From the NCBI GenBank assembly GCA_037013495.1, contig CM072810.1, forward strand, positions 36,237,843-36,301,842: DNA of 64,000 nucleotides, read 5' to 3'. Position 1 is the first letter of the stretch. Every line of letters starts with the position of its first letter. The notes beneath the pieces were generated by a model, which saw only the letters and a list, made by a program, of their open reading frames with translations, had not been told where the DNA came from and ran no database searches. The position numbers and the translations under genes are program-made. Source of the stretch: Hippophae tibetana (taxonomy: Eukaryota; Streptophyta; Magnoliopsida; Rosales; Elaeagnaceae). Positions 1-12,957 of the stretch are shown here, piece by piece.

Positions 1-1177
1 AATCTAGAACTATGCAGCTGAATAGAAATTTTGAACTCTATATCATGCAAGAGGATGAAACTTTGACCAAATTCTACGCAGGTTTTTCAATCATTATCAA
101 CTACCCATACAATTTGGATGGACCTATTTGGAAAAAAAAGTAGATTGAGAAAATTGTTGTTAGCCTACATTATCATTTCCAAGAAAAAGATACCTTGCTT
201 AAATCCATATAGAAGGCATGTGAACTTACTACTAAATGAATCAGTTGGGAAATTATTGGAACTGCATTATTTGTTGCCAAGATGATAGCAATCCACTTTC
301 GCGGATGGAAAGAGCTTGACTTTATAGACATCAAGTATAGTGGTACGAGCGAAGGAATTTTGACACAATTGTTAGAATTGATGAATCTAATACCAATGAA
401 GAGAAAATATCTATACTTTCGCATAGATTTACTAAATTTCTTAGAAAGAATAAACCCATTTTTAGGGATTTTCAAAAAAGGTAATCTGAGCTCTAAAAGG
501 ATTATTTCAATGAATTTATAGTTGTATTTCTTCCAAGCTACTTCAAACATTTCGGAGACCACTCATATAGGCATTTGAGCAAAAAAAATAAATCTAGAGC
601 TTTGCAGCTGAGCATAAATTTTGAACTCTATATCATGCAAGAGGATGAAACTTTGAACAAATTCTACGCAGGTTTTTCAATCATTATCAGCTACCCGTAC
701 AATTTGGATGGACATATTTGGAAAAAAAAGTAGATTGAGAAAATTGTTGTTAGCCTACAATATCATTTCCAAGAAAAAGATACCTTGCTTAAATCCATAT
801 AGAAGGCATGTGAACTTACTACTAAATGAATCATTGGGAAATTATTCGAACTGCATTATTTGTTGCCAAGATGATAGCAATCCACTTTCGCGGATGGAAA
901 GAGTTTTACTTTATAGACATCAAGTATAGTGGTACGAGCGAAGCAATTTTGACACAATTGTTACAATTGAAGAATCTAATACCAATGAAGAGAAAATATC
1001 TATACTTTCCCATAGATTTACTAAATTTCTTAGAAAGAATAAACTCGTATTTAGGGATTTAAAAAAAAGGTAATCCGAGCTCTAAAATGATTATTTCATT
1101 GAATTTATATTTGTATTTCTTCCAAGCAACTTCAAACATTTTGGAGACCACTCATATAGGCATTTGATCAAAAAATA
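1..1177 (+). repeat. Two leading monomers before the first complete HOR copy
   Basis: Monomers start at 1 and 591. The first resembles those at 1767 and 4122 (a gaatagaa start and the gatagcaatccactttcgcgg centre) rather than the unit expected by a strict four-monomer period, so the register slips here. The second resembles those at 2946 and 5301 and would be the last unit of an earlier HOR copy. It has private changes, such as tctagagctttgc at its start and a 3-bp deletion giving gaatcattggg. Confidence 0.8.
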
Positions 1178-3532
1178 AATCTAGAACTATGCAGCTGAAC
1201 ATAAATTTTGAACTCTATATCATGCAAGAGGATGAAACTTTGAACAAATTCTATGCACGTTTTTCAATCCATTTCAGCTACCCGTACAATTTGGATGGAC
1301 CTATATGAAAAAAAAAGTAGATTGAGAAAATTGTTGTTAGCCTACATTATCATTTCCAAGAAAAAGATACCTTGCTTAAATCCATATAGAATGCCTGTGA
1401 ACTTACTGTTAAATGAATCAGTTGGGAAATTATTCGAACTACATTATTTGTTGCCAAGATGATAGCAATCCACTTTCGCGGATGGATAGAGCTTGACTTT
1501 ATAGACATCAAGTATAGTGGTACGAGCGAAGCAATTTTGACACAATTGTTAGAATTGATGAATCTAATACCAATGAAGAGAAAATATCTATACTTTCCCA
1601 TAGATTTACTAAATTTCTTAGAAAGAATAAACCCGTTTTTAAGGATTTAAAAAAAAGGTAATCCGAGCTCTAAAATCATTATTTCATTGAATTTATAGTT
1701 GTATTTCTTCCAAGATACTTCAAACATTTCGGAGACCACTCATATAGGCATTTGAGCAAAAAACTAAATCTAGAACTATGCAGCTGAATAGAATCTTTGA
1801 ACTCTATATCATGCAAGAGGATGAAACTTTGACCAAATTCTACGCAGGTTTTTCAATCATTATCAACTACCCGTACAATTTGGATGGACCTATTTGGAAA
1901 AAAAAGTAGATTGAGAAAATTGTTGTTAGCCTACATTATCATTTCCAAGAAAAAGATACCTTGCTTAAATCCATATAGAAGGCATGTGAACTTACTACTA
2001 AATGAATCAGTTGGGAAATTATTGGAACTGCATTATTTGTTGCCAAGATGATAGCAATCCACTTTCGCGGATGGAAAGAGCTTGACTTTATAGACATCAA
2101 GTATAGTGGTACGAGCGAAGCAATTTTGACACAATTGTTAGAATTGATGAATCTAATACCAATGAAGAGAAAATATCTATACTTTCGCATAGATTTACTA
2201 AATTTCTTAGAAAGAATAAACCCATATTTAGGGATTTTCAAAAAAGGTAATCTGAGCTCTAAAAGGATTATTTCAATGAATTTATAGTTGTATTTCTTCC
2301 AAGCTACTTCAAACATTTCGGAGACCACTCATATAGGCATTTCAGCAAAAAACTAAATCTAAAACTATGCAGCTGAACATAAATTTTGAACTCTATATCA
2401 TGCATGAGGATGAAACTTTGAACAAATTCTACGCAGGTTTTTCAATCATTATCAACTACTCGTACAATTTGGATGGACCTATTTGAAAAAAAAAGTAGAT
2501 TGAAAAAATGGTTGTTAGCCTACAATATCATTTTCAACAAAAAGATACCTTGCTTAAATCCACATAGAAGGCCTCTTACCTTACTGTTAAATAAAACAGT
2601 TTGGAAATTATTTGAACTGCATCACTTGTTACCAAGATGATGGCAATCCATTGTCGTGCACGGAAAGAGCTTGACTTTATCGACATCAAGTATAGTGGTC
2701 AGAGCAAAGCTATTTTGACACAATTGTTAGAATTGATGAATCTAATACCAATGAAGAGAAAATAGCTATACTTTCCCATAGATTTACTAAATTTCTTAGA
2801 AAGAATAAACCCATTTTTAGGGATTTTTGAAAAAGGTAATCCGAGCTCTAAAATAAGTATTTCAATGAATTTATAGTTGTATTTCTTCCAAGCAACTTCA
2901 AACATTTTGGAGACCACTCATATAGGCATTTGAGCAAAAAAAATAAATCTAGAACTATGCAGCTGAACATAAATTTTGAACTCTATATCATGCAAGAGGA
3001 TGAAACTTTCAACAAATTCTATGCAGGTTTTTCAATCAATTTCAGCTACCCGTACAATTTGGATGGACCTATTTGGAAAAAAAAGTAGATTGAGAAAATT
3101 GTTGTTAGCCTACATTATCATTTTCAAGAAAAAGATACCTTGCTTAAATCCATATAGAGGCATGTGAACTTACTACTAAATGAATCAGTTGGGAAATTAT
3201 TCGAACTGCATTATTTGTTGCCAAGATGATAGCAATCCACTTTCGCGGATGGAAAGAGTTTGACTTTATAGACATCAAGTATAGTGGTACGAGCGAAGCA
3301 ATTTTGACACAATTGTTAGAATTGAAGAATCTAATACCAATGAAGAGAAAATATCTATACTTTCCCATAGATTTACTAAATTTCTTAGAAAGAATAAACC
3401 CGTATTTAGGGATTTTAAAAAAAGGTAATCCGAGCTCTAAAATGATTATTTCATTGAATTTATATTTGTATTTCTTCCAAGCAACTTCAAACATTTCGGA
3501 GACCACTCATATAGGCATTTGATCAAAAAATA
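1178..3532 (+). repeat. Four-monomer HOR (2355 bp), copy 1
   Basis: Monomers start at 1178, 1767, 2356 and 2946. Each matches the unit 2355-2356 bp downstream far better than its neighbours. Markers are gcggatggatagagc in the first unit, gaatagaatctttg at the start of the second, the gatggcaatccattgtcg centre with a changed XbaI site (aatctaaaac) in the third, and gaattgaagaatc in the fourth. Differences from copy 2 are few, for example gcacgtttttcaatcc against gcaggtttttcaatca. Confidence 0.92.
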
Positions 3533-5888
3533 AATCTAGAACTATGCAGCTGAACATAAATTTTGAACTCTATATCATGCAAGAGGATGAAACTTTGAAC
3601 AAATTCTATGCAGGTTTTTCAATCAATTTCAGCTACCCGTACAATTTGGATGGACCTATATGGAAAAAAAAGTAGATTGAGAAAATTGTTGTTAGCCTAC
3701 ATTATCATTTCCAAGAAAAAGATACCTTGCTTAAATCCATATAGAATGCCTGTGAACTTACTGTTAAATGAATCAGTTGGGAAATTATTCGAACTACATT
3801 ATTTGTTGCCAAGATGATAGCAATCCACTTTCGCGGATGGATAGAGCTTGACTTTATAGACATCAAGTATAGTGGTACGAGCGAAGCAATTTTGACACAA
3901 TTGTTAGAATTGATGAATCTAATACCAATGAAGAGAAAATATCTATACTTTCCCATAGATTTACTAAATTTCTTAGAAAGAATAAACCCGTTTTTAAGGA
4001 TTTAAAAAAAAGGTAATCCGAGCTCTAAAATCATTATTTCATTGAATTTATAGTTGTATTTCTTCCAAGATACTTCAAACATTTCGGAGACCACTCATAT
4101 AGGCATTTGAGCAAAAAACTAAATCTAGAACTATGCAGCTGAATAGAATCTTTGAACTCTATATCATGCAAGAGGATGAAACTTTGACCAAATTCTACGC
4201 AGGTTTTTCAATCATTATCAACTACCCGTACAATTTGGATGGACCTATTTGGAAAAAAAAGTAGATTGAGAAAATTGTTGTTAGCCTACATTATCATTTC
4301 CAAGAATAAGATACCTTGCTTAAATCCATATAGAAGGCATGTGAACTTACTACTAAATGAATCAGTTGGGAAATTATTGGAACTGCATTATTTGTTGCCA
4401 AGATGATAGCAATCCACTTTCGCGGATGGAAAGAGCTTGACTTTATAGACATCAAGTATAGTGGTACGAGCGAAGCAATTTTGACACAATTGTTAGAATT
4501 GATGAATCTAATACCAATGAAGAGAAAATATCTATACTTTCGCATAGATTTACTAAATTTCTTAGAAAGAATAAACCCATATTTAGGGATTTTCAAAAAA
4601 GGTAATCTGAGCTCTAAAAGGATTATTTCAATGAATTTATAGTTGTATTTCTTCCAAGCTACTTCAAACATTTCGGAGACCACTCATATAGGCATTTCAG
4701 CAAAAAACTAAATCTAAAACTATGCAGCTGAACATAAATTTTGAACTCTATATCATGCATGAGGATGAAACTTTGAACAAATTCTACGCAGGTTTTTCAA
4801 TCATTATCAACTACTCGTACAATTTGGATGGACCTATTTGAAAAAAAAAGTAGATTGAAAAAATGGTTGTTAGCCTACAATATCATTTTCAACAAAAAGA
4901 TACCTTGCTTAAATCCATATAGAAGGCCTCTTACCTTACTGTTAAATAAAACAGTTTGGAAATTATTTGAACTGCATCACTTGTTACCAAGATGATGGCA
5001 ATCCATTGTCGTGCACGGAAAGAGCTTGACTTTATCGACATCAAGTATAGTGGTCAGAGAAAAGCTATTTTGACACAATTGTTAGAATTGATGAATCTAA
5101 TACCAATGAAGAGAAAATAGCTATACTTTCCCATAGATTTACTAAATTTCTTAGAAAGAATAAACCCATTTTTAGGGATTTTTGAAAAAGGTAATCCGAG
5201 CTCTAAAATAAGTATTTCAATGAATTTATAGTTGTATTTCTTCCAAGCAACTTCAAACATTTTGGAGACCACTCATATAGGCATTTGAGCAAAAAAAATA
5301 AATCTAGAACTATGCAGCTGAACATAAATTTTGAACTCTATATCATGCAAGAGGATGAAACTTTCAACAAATTCTATGCAGGTTTTTCAATCAATTTCAG
5401 CTACCCGTACAATTTGGATGGACCTATTTGGAAAAAAAAGTAGATTGAGAAAATTGTTGTTAGCCTACATTATCATTTTCAAGAAAAAGATACCTTGCTT
5501 AAATCCATATAGAAGGCATGTGAACTTACTACTAAATGAATCAGTTGGGAAATTATTCGAACTGCATTATTTGTTGCCAAGATGATAGCAATCCACTTTC
5601 GCGGATGGAAAGAGTTTGACTTTATAGACATCAAGTATAGTGGTACGAGCGAAGCAATTTTGACACAATTGTTAGAATTGAAGAATCTAATACCAATGAA
5701 GAGAAAATATCTATACTTTCCCATAGATTTACTAAATTTCTTAGAAAGAATAAACCCGTATTTAGGGATTTAAAAAAAAGGTAATCCGAGCTCTAAAATG
5801 ATTATTTCATTGAATTTATATTTGTATTTCTTCCAAGCAACTTCAAACATTTCGGAGACCACTCATATAGGCATTTGATCAAAAAATA
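3533..5888 (+). repeat. Four-monomer HOR (2356 bp), copy 2
   Basis: Monomers start at 3533, 4122, 4711 and 5301 and repeat the subtype order of the preceding block, including the loss of XbaI at 4711. Scattered single-base differences separate the copies, for example aagaataagat at about 4300 against aagaaaaagat. A third copy begins in the next monomer (5889) but is abandoned inside it. Confidence 0.92.
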
Positions 5889-8800
5889 AATCTAGAACTA
5901 TGCAGCTGAACATAAATTTTGAACTCTATATCATGCAAGAGGATGAAACTTTGAACAAATTCTATGCAGGTTTTTCAATCAATTTCAGCTACCCGTACAA
6001 TTTGGATGGACCTATATGGAAAAAAAAGTAGATTGAGAAAATTGTTGTTAGCCTACATTATCATTTCCAAGAAAAAGATACCTTGCTTAAATCCATATAG
6101 AATGCATGTGAACTTACTGTTAAATGAATCAGTTGGGAAATTTTTCGAACTGCATTATTTGTTGCCAAGATGATAGCAATCCACTTTCGTGGACGGAAAG
6201 ATCTTGACTTTATAGACATCAAGTAAAGTGGTACGAGCAAAGCTATTTTGACACAATTGTTAGAAATGATGAATCTAATACCAATGAAGAGAAAATATCT
6301 ATACTCTCCCATAGATTTACTAAATTTCTTAGAAAGAATAAACCCGTTTTTAGGGATTTTCAAAAAAGGTAATCTGAGCTCTAAACTGATTATTTCAATG
6401 AATTTATAGTTGTATTTCTTCCAAGCTACTTCAAACATTTCGGAGACCACTCATATAGGAATTTGAACAAAAAACTAAATCTAGAACTATGCAGCTGAAC
6501 ATAAATTTTGAACTCTATATCATGCAAGAGGATGAAACTTTGAACAAATTCTACGCATTTTTTTCAATCAATTTCAACTACCCGTACAATTTGGATGGAC
6601 CTATTTGGGAAAAAAAGTAGATTGAGAAAATTGTTGTTAGCCTACATTATCATTTTCAAGAAAAATATACCTTGCTTAAATCCATATAGAAGGCCTGTTA
6701 ACTTACTGTTAAAAGAATCAGTTTGGAAATTATTCGAACTGCATCACTTGTTACAAAGATGATGGCAATCCATTGTCGTGCACGGAAAGAGCTTGACTTT
6801 ATAGACATCAAGTATAGTGGTACGAGCGAACCTATTTTGACACAATTGTTAGAAATGATGAATCTAATACCAATGAAGAGAAAATATCTATACTTTCGCA
6901 TAGATTTACTAAATTTCTTAGAAAGAATAAACCCATTTTTAGGGATTTTCAAAAAAGGTAATCTGAGATCTAAAAGGATTATTTCAATGAATTTATAGTT
7001 GTATTTCTTCCAAGCTACTTCAAACATTTCGGAGACCACTCATATAGGCATTTCAGCAAAAAACTAAATCTAGAACTATGCAGCTGAACATAAATTTTGA
7101 ACTCTATATCATGCATTAGGATGAAACTTTGAACAAATTCTACGCAGGTTTTTCAATCATTATCAACTACTCGTACAATTTGGATGGACCTATTTGAAAA
7201 AAAAAGTAGATTGAAAAAATGGTTGTTAGCCTAAAATATCATTTTCAAGAAAAAGATACCTTGCTTAAATCCATATAGATGGCCTCTTACCTTACTGTTA
7301 AATGAAACAGTTTGGAAATTATTCGAACTGCATCACTTGTTACCAAGATGATGGCAATCCATTGTCGTGCACAGAAAGAGCTTGACTTTATAGACATCAA
7401 GTATAGTGGTCAGAGCGAAGCTATTTTGACACAATTGTTAGAATTGATGAATCTAATACCAATGAAGAGAAAATATCTATACTCTCCCATAGATTTACTA
7501 AATTTCTTAGAAAGAATAAACCTGTTTTTAGGGATTTAAAAAAAAGGTAATCCGAGCTCTATAATGATTATTTCAATGAATTTATAGTTGTATTTCTTCC
7601 AAGGAACTTCAAACATTTTGGAGACCACTCATATAGGCATTTGATCAAAAAATAAATCTAGAACTATGCGGCTGAACATAAATTTTGAACTCTATATCAT
7701 GCAAGAGGATGAAACTTTGAACAAATTCTATGCAGGTTTTTCAATCCATTTCAGCTACCCGTACAATTTGGATGGACATATTTGGAAAAAAAAGTAGATT
7801 GAGAAAATTGTTGTTAGTCTACATTATCATTTTCAAGAAAACGATAACTTGCTTAAATCCATATAGAAGGCCTGTTAACTTATTGTTAAATGAATCAGGT
7901 GGGAAATTATTCGAACTGCATTATTTGTTGCCAAGATGATAGCAATCCACCTTCGCGGATGGAAAGAGCTTGACTTTATGGACATCAAGTATAGTGGTAC
8001 GAGCGAAGCAATTTTGACACAATTTTTAGAATTGATGAATCTAATACCAATGAAGAGAAAATATCTATACTTTCCCATAGATTTACTAAATTTCTTAGAA
8101 AGAATAAAACCGTTTTTAGGGATTTAAAAGAAAGGTAATCCAAGCTCTAAAATGATTATTTCAATGAATTTATAGTTGTATTTCTTCCAAGCAACTTCAA
8201 ACATTTTGGAGACCACTCATATAGGCATTTGAGCAAAAAACTAAATCTAGAACTATGCAGCTGAACATAAATTTTGAACTCTATATCATGCAAGAGGATG
8301 AAACTTTGAACAAATTCTATACAGGTTTTTCAATCAATTTCAACTACCCGTACAATTTGGATGGACCTATTTGGAAAAAAAAGTAGATTGAGAAAATTGA
8401 TGTTAGCCTACATTATCATTTTCAAGAAAAATATACCTTGGTTAAATCCATATAGAAGGCCTGTGAACTTATTGTTAAATTAATCAGTTGGGAAATTATT
8501 CGAACTGCATTATTTGTTGCCAAGATGATAGCAATCCACTTTCGTGGACGGAAAGATCTTGACTTTATAGACATCAAGTAAAGTGGTACGAGCAAAGCTA
8601 TTTTGACACAATTGTTAGAAATGATGAATCTAATACCAATGAAGAGAAAATATCTATACTCTCCCATAGATTTACTAAATTTCTTAGAAAGAATAAACCC
8701 GTTATTAGGGATTTTCAAAAAAGGTAATCTGAGCTCTAAACTGATTATTTCAATGAATTTATAGTTGTATTTCTTCCAAGCTACTTCAAACATTTCGGAG

Positions 8801-9423
8801 ACCACTCATATAGGAATTTGAACAAAAAACTAAATCTAGAACTATGCAGCTGAACATAAATTTTGAACTCTATATCATGCAAGAGGATGAAACTTTGAAC
8901 AAATTCTACGCATTTTTTTCAATCAATTTCAACTACCCGTACAATTTGGATGGACCTATTTGGGAAAAAAAGTAGATTGAGAAAATTGTTGTTAGCCTAC
9001 ATTATCATTTTCAAGAAAAATATACCTTGCTTAAATCCATATAGAAGGCCTGTTAACTTACTGTTAAAAGAATCAGTTTGGAAATTATTCGAACTGCATC
9101 ACTTGTTACAAAGATGATGGCAATCCATTGTCGTGCACGGAAAGAGCTTGACTTTATAGACATCAAGTATAGTGGTACGAGCGAACCTATTTTGACACAA
9201 TTGTTAGAAATGATGAATCTAATACCAATGAAAAGAAAATAGCTATACTTTCCCATAGATTTACTAAATTTCTTAGAAAGAATAAACCCATTTTTAGGGA
9301 TTTTCGAAAAAGGTAATCCGAGCTCTAAAATAAGTACTTCAATGAATTTATAGTTGTATTTCTTCCAAGAAACTTCAAACATTTTGGAGACCACTCATAT
9401 AGGTATTTGAGCAAAAAAAAATA
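5889..9423 (+). repeat. Six monomers of mixed subtype with a decayed four-monomer register
   Basis: Monomers start at 5889, 6478, 7067, 7655, 8244 and 8833. The first is a hybrid: its 5' part continues the upstream HOR, while its 3' part (cgtggacggaaagatct, aagtaaagtgg) matches the unit at 8244. The units at 6478 and 8833 share a rare gcattttttt tract and tttgggaaaaaa. The unit at 7655 shares accttcgcgg with that at 10012. The 2355-bp spacing therefore persists, but the copies are only partly alike. The unit at 6478 lacks the usual SacI site (gagatct). Confidence 0.8.
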
Positions 9424-12400
9424 AATCTAGAACTATGCAGCTGAACATAAATTTTGAACTCTATATCATGCAAGAGGATGAAACTTTGAACAAATTCTAT
9501 CTAGGTTTTTCAATCAATTTCAGCTACCCGTACAATTTGGATGGACATATTTGGAAAAAAAAGTAGATTGAGAAAATTGTTGTTAGTCTACATTATCATT
9601 TTCAAGAAAAAGATACCTTGCTTAAATGCATATTGAAGGCCTGTGAACTTACTATTAAATGAATCAGTTGGGAAATTATTCGAACTGCATTATTTGTTGC
9701 CAAGATGATAGCAATCCACTTTTGCGGACAAAAAGAGCTTGAATTTATAGACATCAAGTATAGTGGTACGAGCGAAGCTATTTTGACACAATTGTTAGAA
9801 ATGATGAATCTAATACGGATGAAGAGAAAATATCTATACTCTCCCATAGATTTACTATATTTCTTAGAAAGATTAAACCCGTGTTTAGGGATTTAAAAAA
9901 AAGGTAATCCGAGCTCTAAAATGATTATTTCAATGAATTTATAGTTGTATTTCTTCCAAGAAAAATCAAACATTTTGGAGACCACTCATATAGGAATTTG
10001 ATCAAAAAATAAATCTAGAACTATGCAGCTGAACAGAAATTTTGAACTCTATATCATGCAAGAGGATGAAATTTTGAACAAATTCTACGCAGGTTTTTCA
10101 ATCAATTTCAGCTATCCGTACAATTTGGATGGACCTATTTGGAAAAAAAGTAGATTGAGAAAATTGTTGTTAGCCTACATTATCATTTCCAAGAAAAAGA
10201 TACCTTGCTTAAATCCATATAGAAGGCATGTGAACTTACTGTTAAATGAATCAGTTGGGAAATTATTCGAACTGCATTATTTGTTGCCAAGATGATAGCA
10301 ATCCACCTTCGCGGATGGAAAGAGCTTGACTTTATAGACATCAAGTATAGTGGTACGAGCGAAGCAATTTTGACACAATTTTTAGAATTGATGAATCTAA
10401 TACCAATGAAGAGAAAATATCTATACTTTCCCATAGATTTACTAAATTTCTTAGAAAGAATAAAACCGTTTTTAGGGATTTAAAAGAAAGGTAATCCGAG
10501 CTCTAAAATGATTATTTCAATGAATTTATAGTTGTATTTCTTCCAAGCAAAATCAAACATTTTGGAGACCACTCATATAGGCATTTGATCAAAAAAATAA
10601 ATCTAGAACTATGCAGCTGAACATAAATTTTGAACTCTATATCATGCAAAAGGATGAAACTTTGAACAAATTCTATGTAGGTTTTTCAATCAATTTCAGC
10701 TACCCGTACAATGTGGATGGACATATTTGGAAAAAAAAAGTAGATTGAGAAAATTGATGTTAGCCTACATTATCATTTCCAAGAAAAAGATACCTTGCTT
10801 AAATCCATATAGAAGGCATGTGAACTTACTACTAAATGAATCAGTTGGGAAATTATTGGAACTGCATTATTTGTTGCCAAGATGATAGCAATCCACTTTC
10901 GCGGACGGAAAGAGCTTGACTTTATAGACATCAAGTATAGTGGTACGAGCAAAGCTATTTTGACACAATTGTAAGAATTGATGAATCTAATACCAATGAA
11001 GAGAAAATATCTATACTCTCCCATAGATTTACTAAATTTCTTAGAAAGAAGAAACCAGTTTTTAGGGATTTTCAAAAAAGGTAATCTGAGCTCTAAAATG
11101 ATTATTTCAATGAATTTATAGTTGTATTTCTTCCAAGCTACTTCAAACATTTCGGAGACCACTCATATAGGAATTTGAGCAAAAAACTAAATCTAGAACT
11201 ATGCAGCTGAACATAAATTTTGAACTCTATATCATGCATGAGGATGAAACTTTGAACAAATTCTACGCAGGTTTTTCAATCATTATCAACTACTCGTACA
11301 ATTTGGATGGACCTATTTGAAAAAAAAAGTAGATTGAGAAAATTATTGTTAGCCTACAATATCATTTTTAAGAAAAAGATACCTTGCTTAAATCCATATA
11401 GAAGGCCTGTTAACTTACTGTTAAATGAATCAGTTTGGAAATTATTCGAACTGCATCACTTGTTACAAAGATGATGGCAATCCATTGTCGTGCACGGAAA
11501 GTGCTTGACTTTATAGACATCAAGTATAGTGGTACGAGCGAACCTATTTTGACACAATTGTTAGAAATGATGAATCTAATACCAATGAAGAGAAAATAGC
11601 TATACTTTCCCATAGATTTACTAAATTTCTTAGAAAGAATAAACCCATTTTTAGGGATTTTTGAAAAACGTAATCCGAGCTCTAAAATAAGTACTTCAAT
11701 GAATTTATAGTTGTATTTCTTCCAAGCAACTTCAAACATTTTGGAGACCACTCATATAGGTATTTGAGGAAAAAAAATAAATCTAGAACGATGCAGCTGA
11801 ACATAAATTTTGAACTCTATATCATGCAAGAGGATGAAACTTTGAACAAATTCTATGTAGGTTTTTCAATCAATTTCAGCTACCCGTACAATTTGGATGG
11901 ACATATTTGAAAAAAAAAAGTAGATTGAGAAAATTGTTGTTAGTCTACATTATCATTTTCAAGAAAAAGATACCTTGCTTAAATCCATATAGAAGGCATG
12001 TGAACTTACTACTAAATGAATGAGTTGGGAAATTATTGGAACTGCATTATTTGTTGCCAAGATGATAGCAATCCACTTTCGCGGATGGAAAGAGCTTGAC
12101 TTTATAGACATCAAGTATAGTGGTACGAGCGAAGCTATTTTGACACAATTTTTAGAAATGATGAATATAATACCAATGAAGAAAAAATATCTATACTCTC
12201 CCATAGATTTACTAAATTTCTTAGAAAGAATAAATCCGTTTTTAGGGATTTAAAAAAAAGGTAATTCGAGCTCTATAATGATTATTTCAATGAATTTATA
12301 TTTGTATTTCTTCCAAGCAACTTTAAACATTTTGGAGACCACTCATATGGGCATTTGAGCAAAAAATAAATCTAGAACTATGCAGCTGAACATAAATTTT

Positions 12401-12957
12401 GAACTCTATATCTTGCAAGAGGATGAAACTTTGAACAAATTCTATGCAGGTTTTTCAATCAATTTCAGCTACCCGTACAATTTGGATGGACCTAATTGGA
12501 AAAAAAAGTAGATTGAGAAAATTGATGTTAGCATACATTATTATTTTCAAGAAAAATATACCTTGCTTAAATCCATATAGAAGGCCTGTGAACTTACTGT
12601 TAAATGAATCAGTTGGGAAATTATTCGAACTGCATTATTTGTTGCCAAGATTATAGCAATCCACTTTCGTGGTCGGAAAGAGCTTGACTTTATGGACATC
12701 AAGTAAAGTGGTACGAGCAAAGCTATTTTGACACAATTGTTAGAAATGATGAATCTAATACCAATGAAGAGAAAATATCTATACTCTCCCATATATTTAC
12801 TAAATTTCTTAGAAAGAATAAACCCATTTTTAGGGATTTTCAAAAAAGGTAATCCGAGCTCTAAAATGATTATTTCAATGAATTTATAGTTGTATTTCTT
12901 CCAAGCTACTTCAAACATTTCGGAGACCACTCATATAGGCATTTGAGCAACAAATTA
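9424..12957 (+). repeat. Six-monomer segment duplicated at 17078-21788, left copy
   Basis: Monomers start at 9424, 10012, 10600, 11190, 11780 and 12369. Matches lie at 17078, 17666 and 18255 (7654-7655 bp away) for the first three, and at 20023, 20613 and 21201 (8832-8833 bp away) for the last three. Markers in order: gcggacaaaaagagc; accttcgcgg; catgcaaaaggatg; catgcatgagg with a gatggcaatcc centre; ctagaacgatgc; and cgtggtcggaaag with tatcttgcaag. A few differences per unit separate the copies, for example atacggatgaag against ataccgatgaag. Confidence 0.88.
10012..10599 (+). mobile_element. Fossil Ty1/copia gag-like sequence that makes up the monomer (shown in one unit)
   Basis: Three separate + strand translated segments in this unit resemble copia gag. 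Bases 10023-10142 hold FELYIMQEDE and FYAGFSI, like the UBN2 consensus L+R.FE...M.E.E.....F....IVN. Bases 10154-10192 hold IEKIVVSLHYHFQ, like VEKILRSLP..F. Bases 10393-10464 hold NEEKISILSHRFTKFLRKNK, like the acidic-then-basic EE.ALL.R+FK.FLKKK tract that follows UBN2 and precedes the zinc knuckle. Their order, strand and spacing (about 67 codons between the second and third) fit a gag gene. The copy is old and broken in several places, and every monomer inherits it. No LTR, protease, integrase or reverse transcriptase is seen. The similarity was recognised by eye without a profile search, so chance resemblance in AT-rich DNA is not excluded. Confidence 0.5.
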
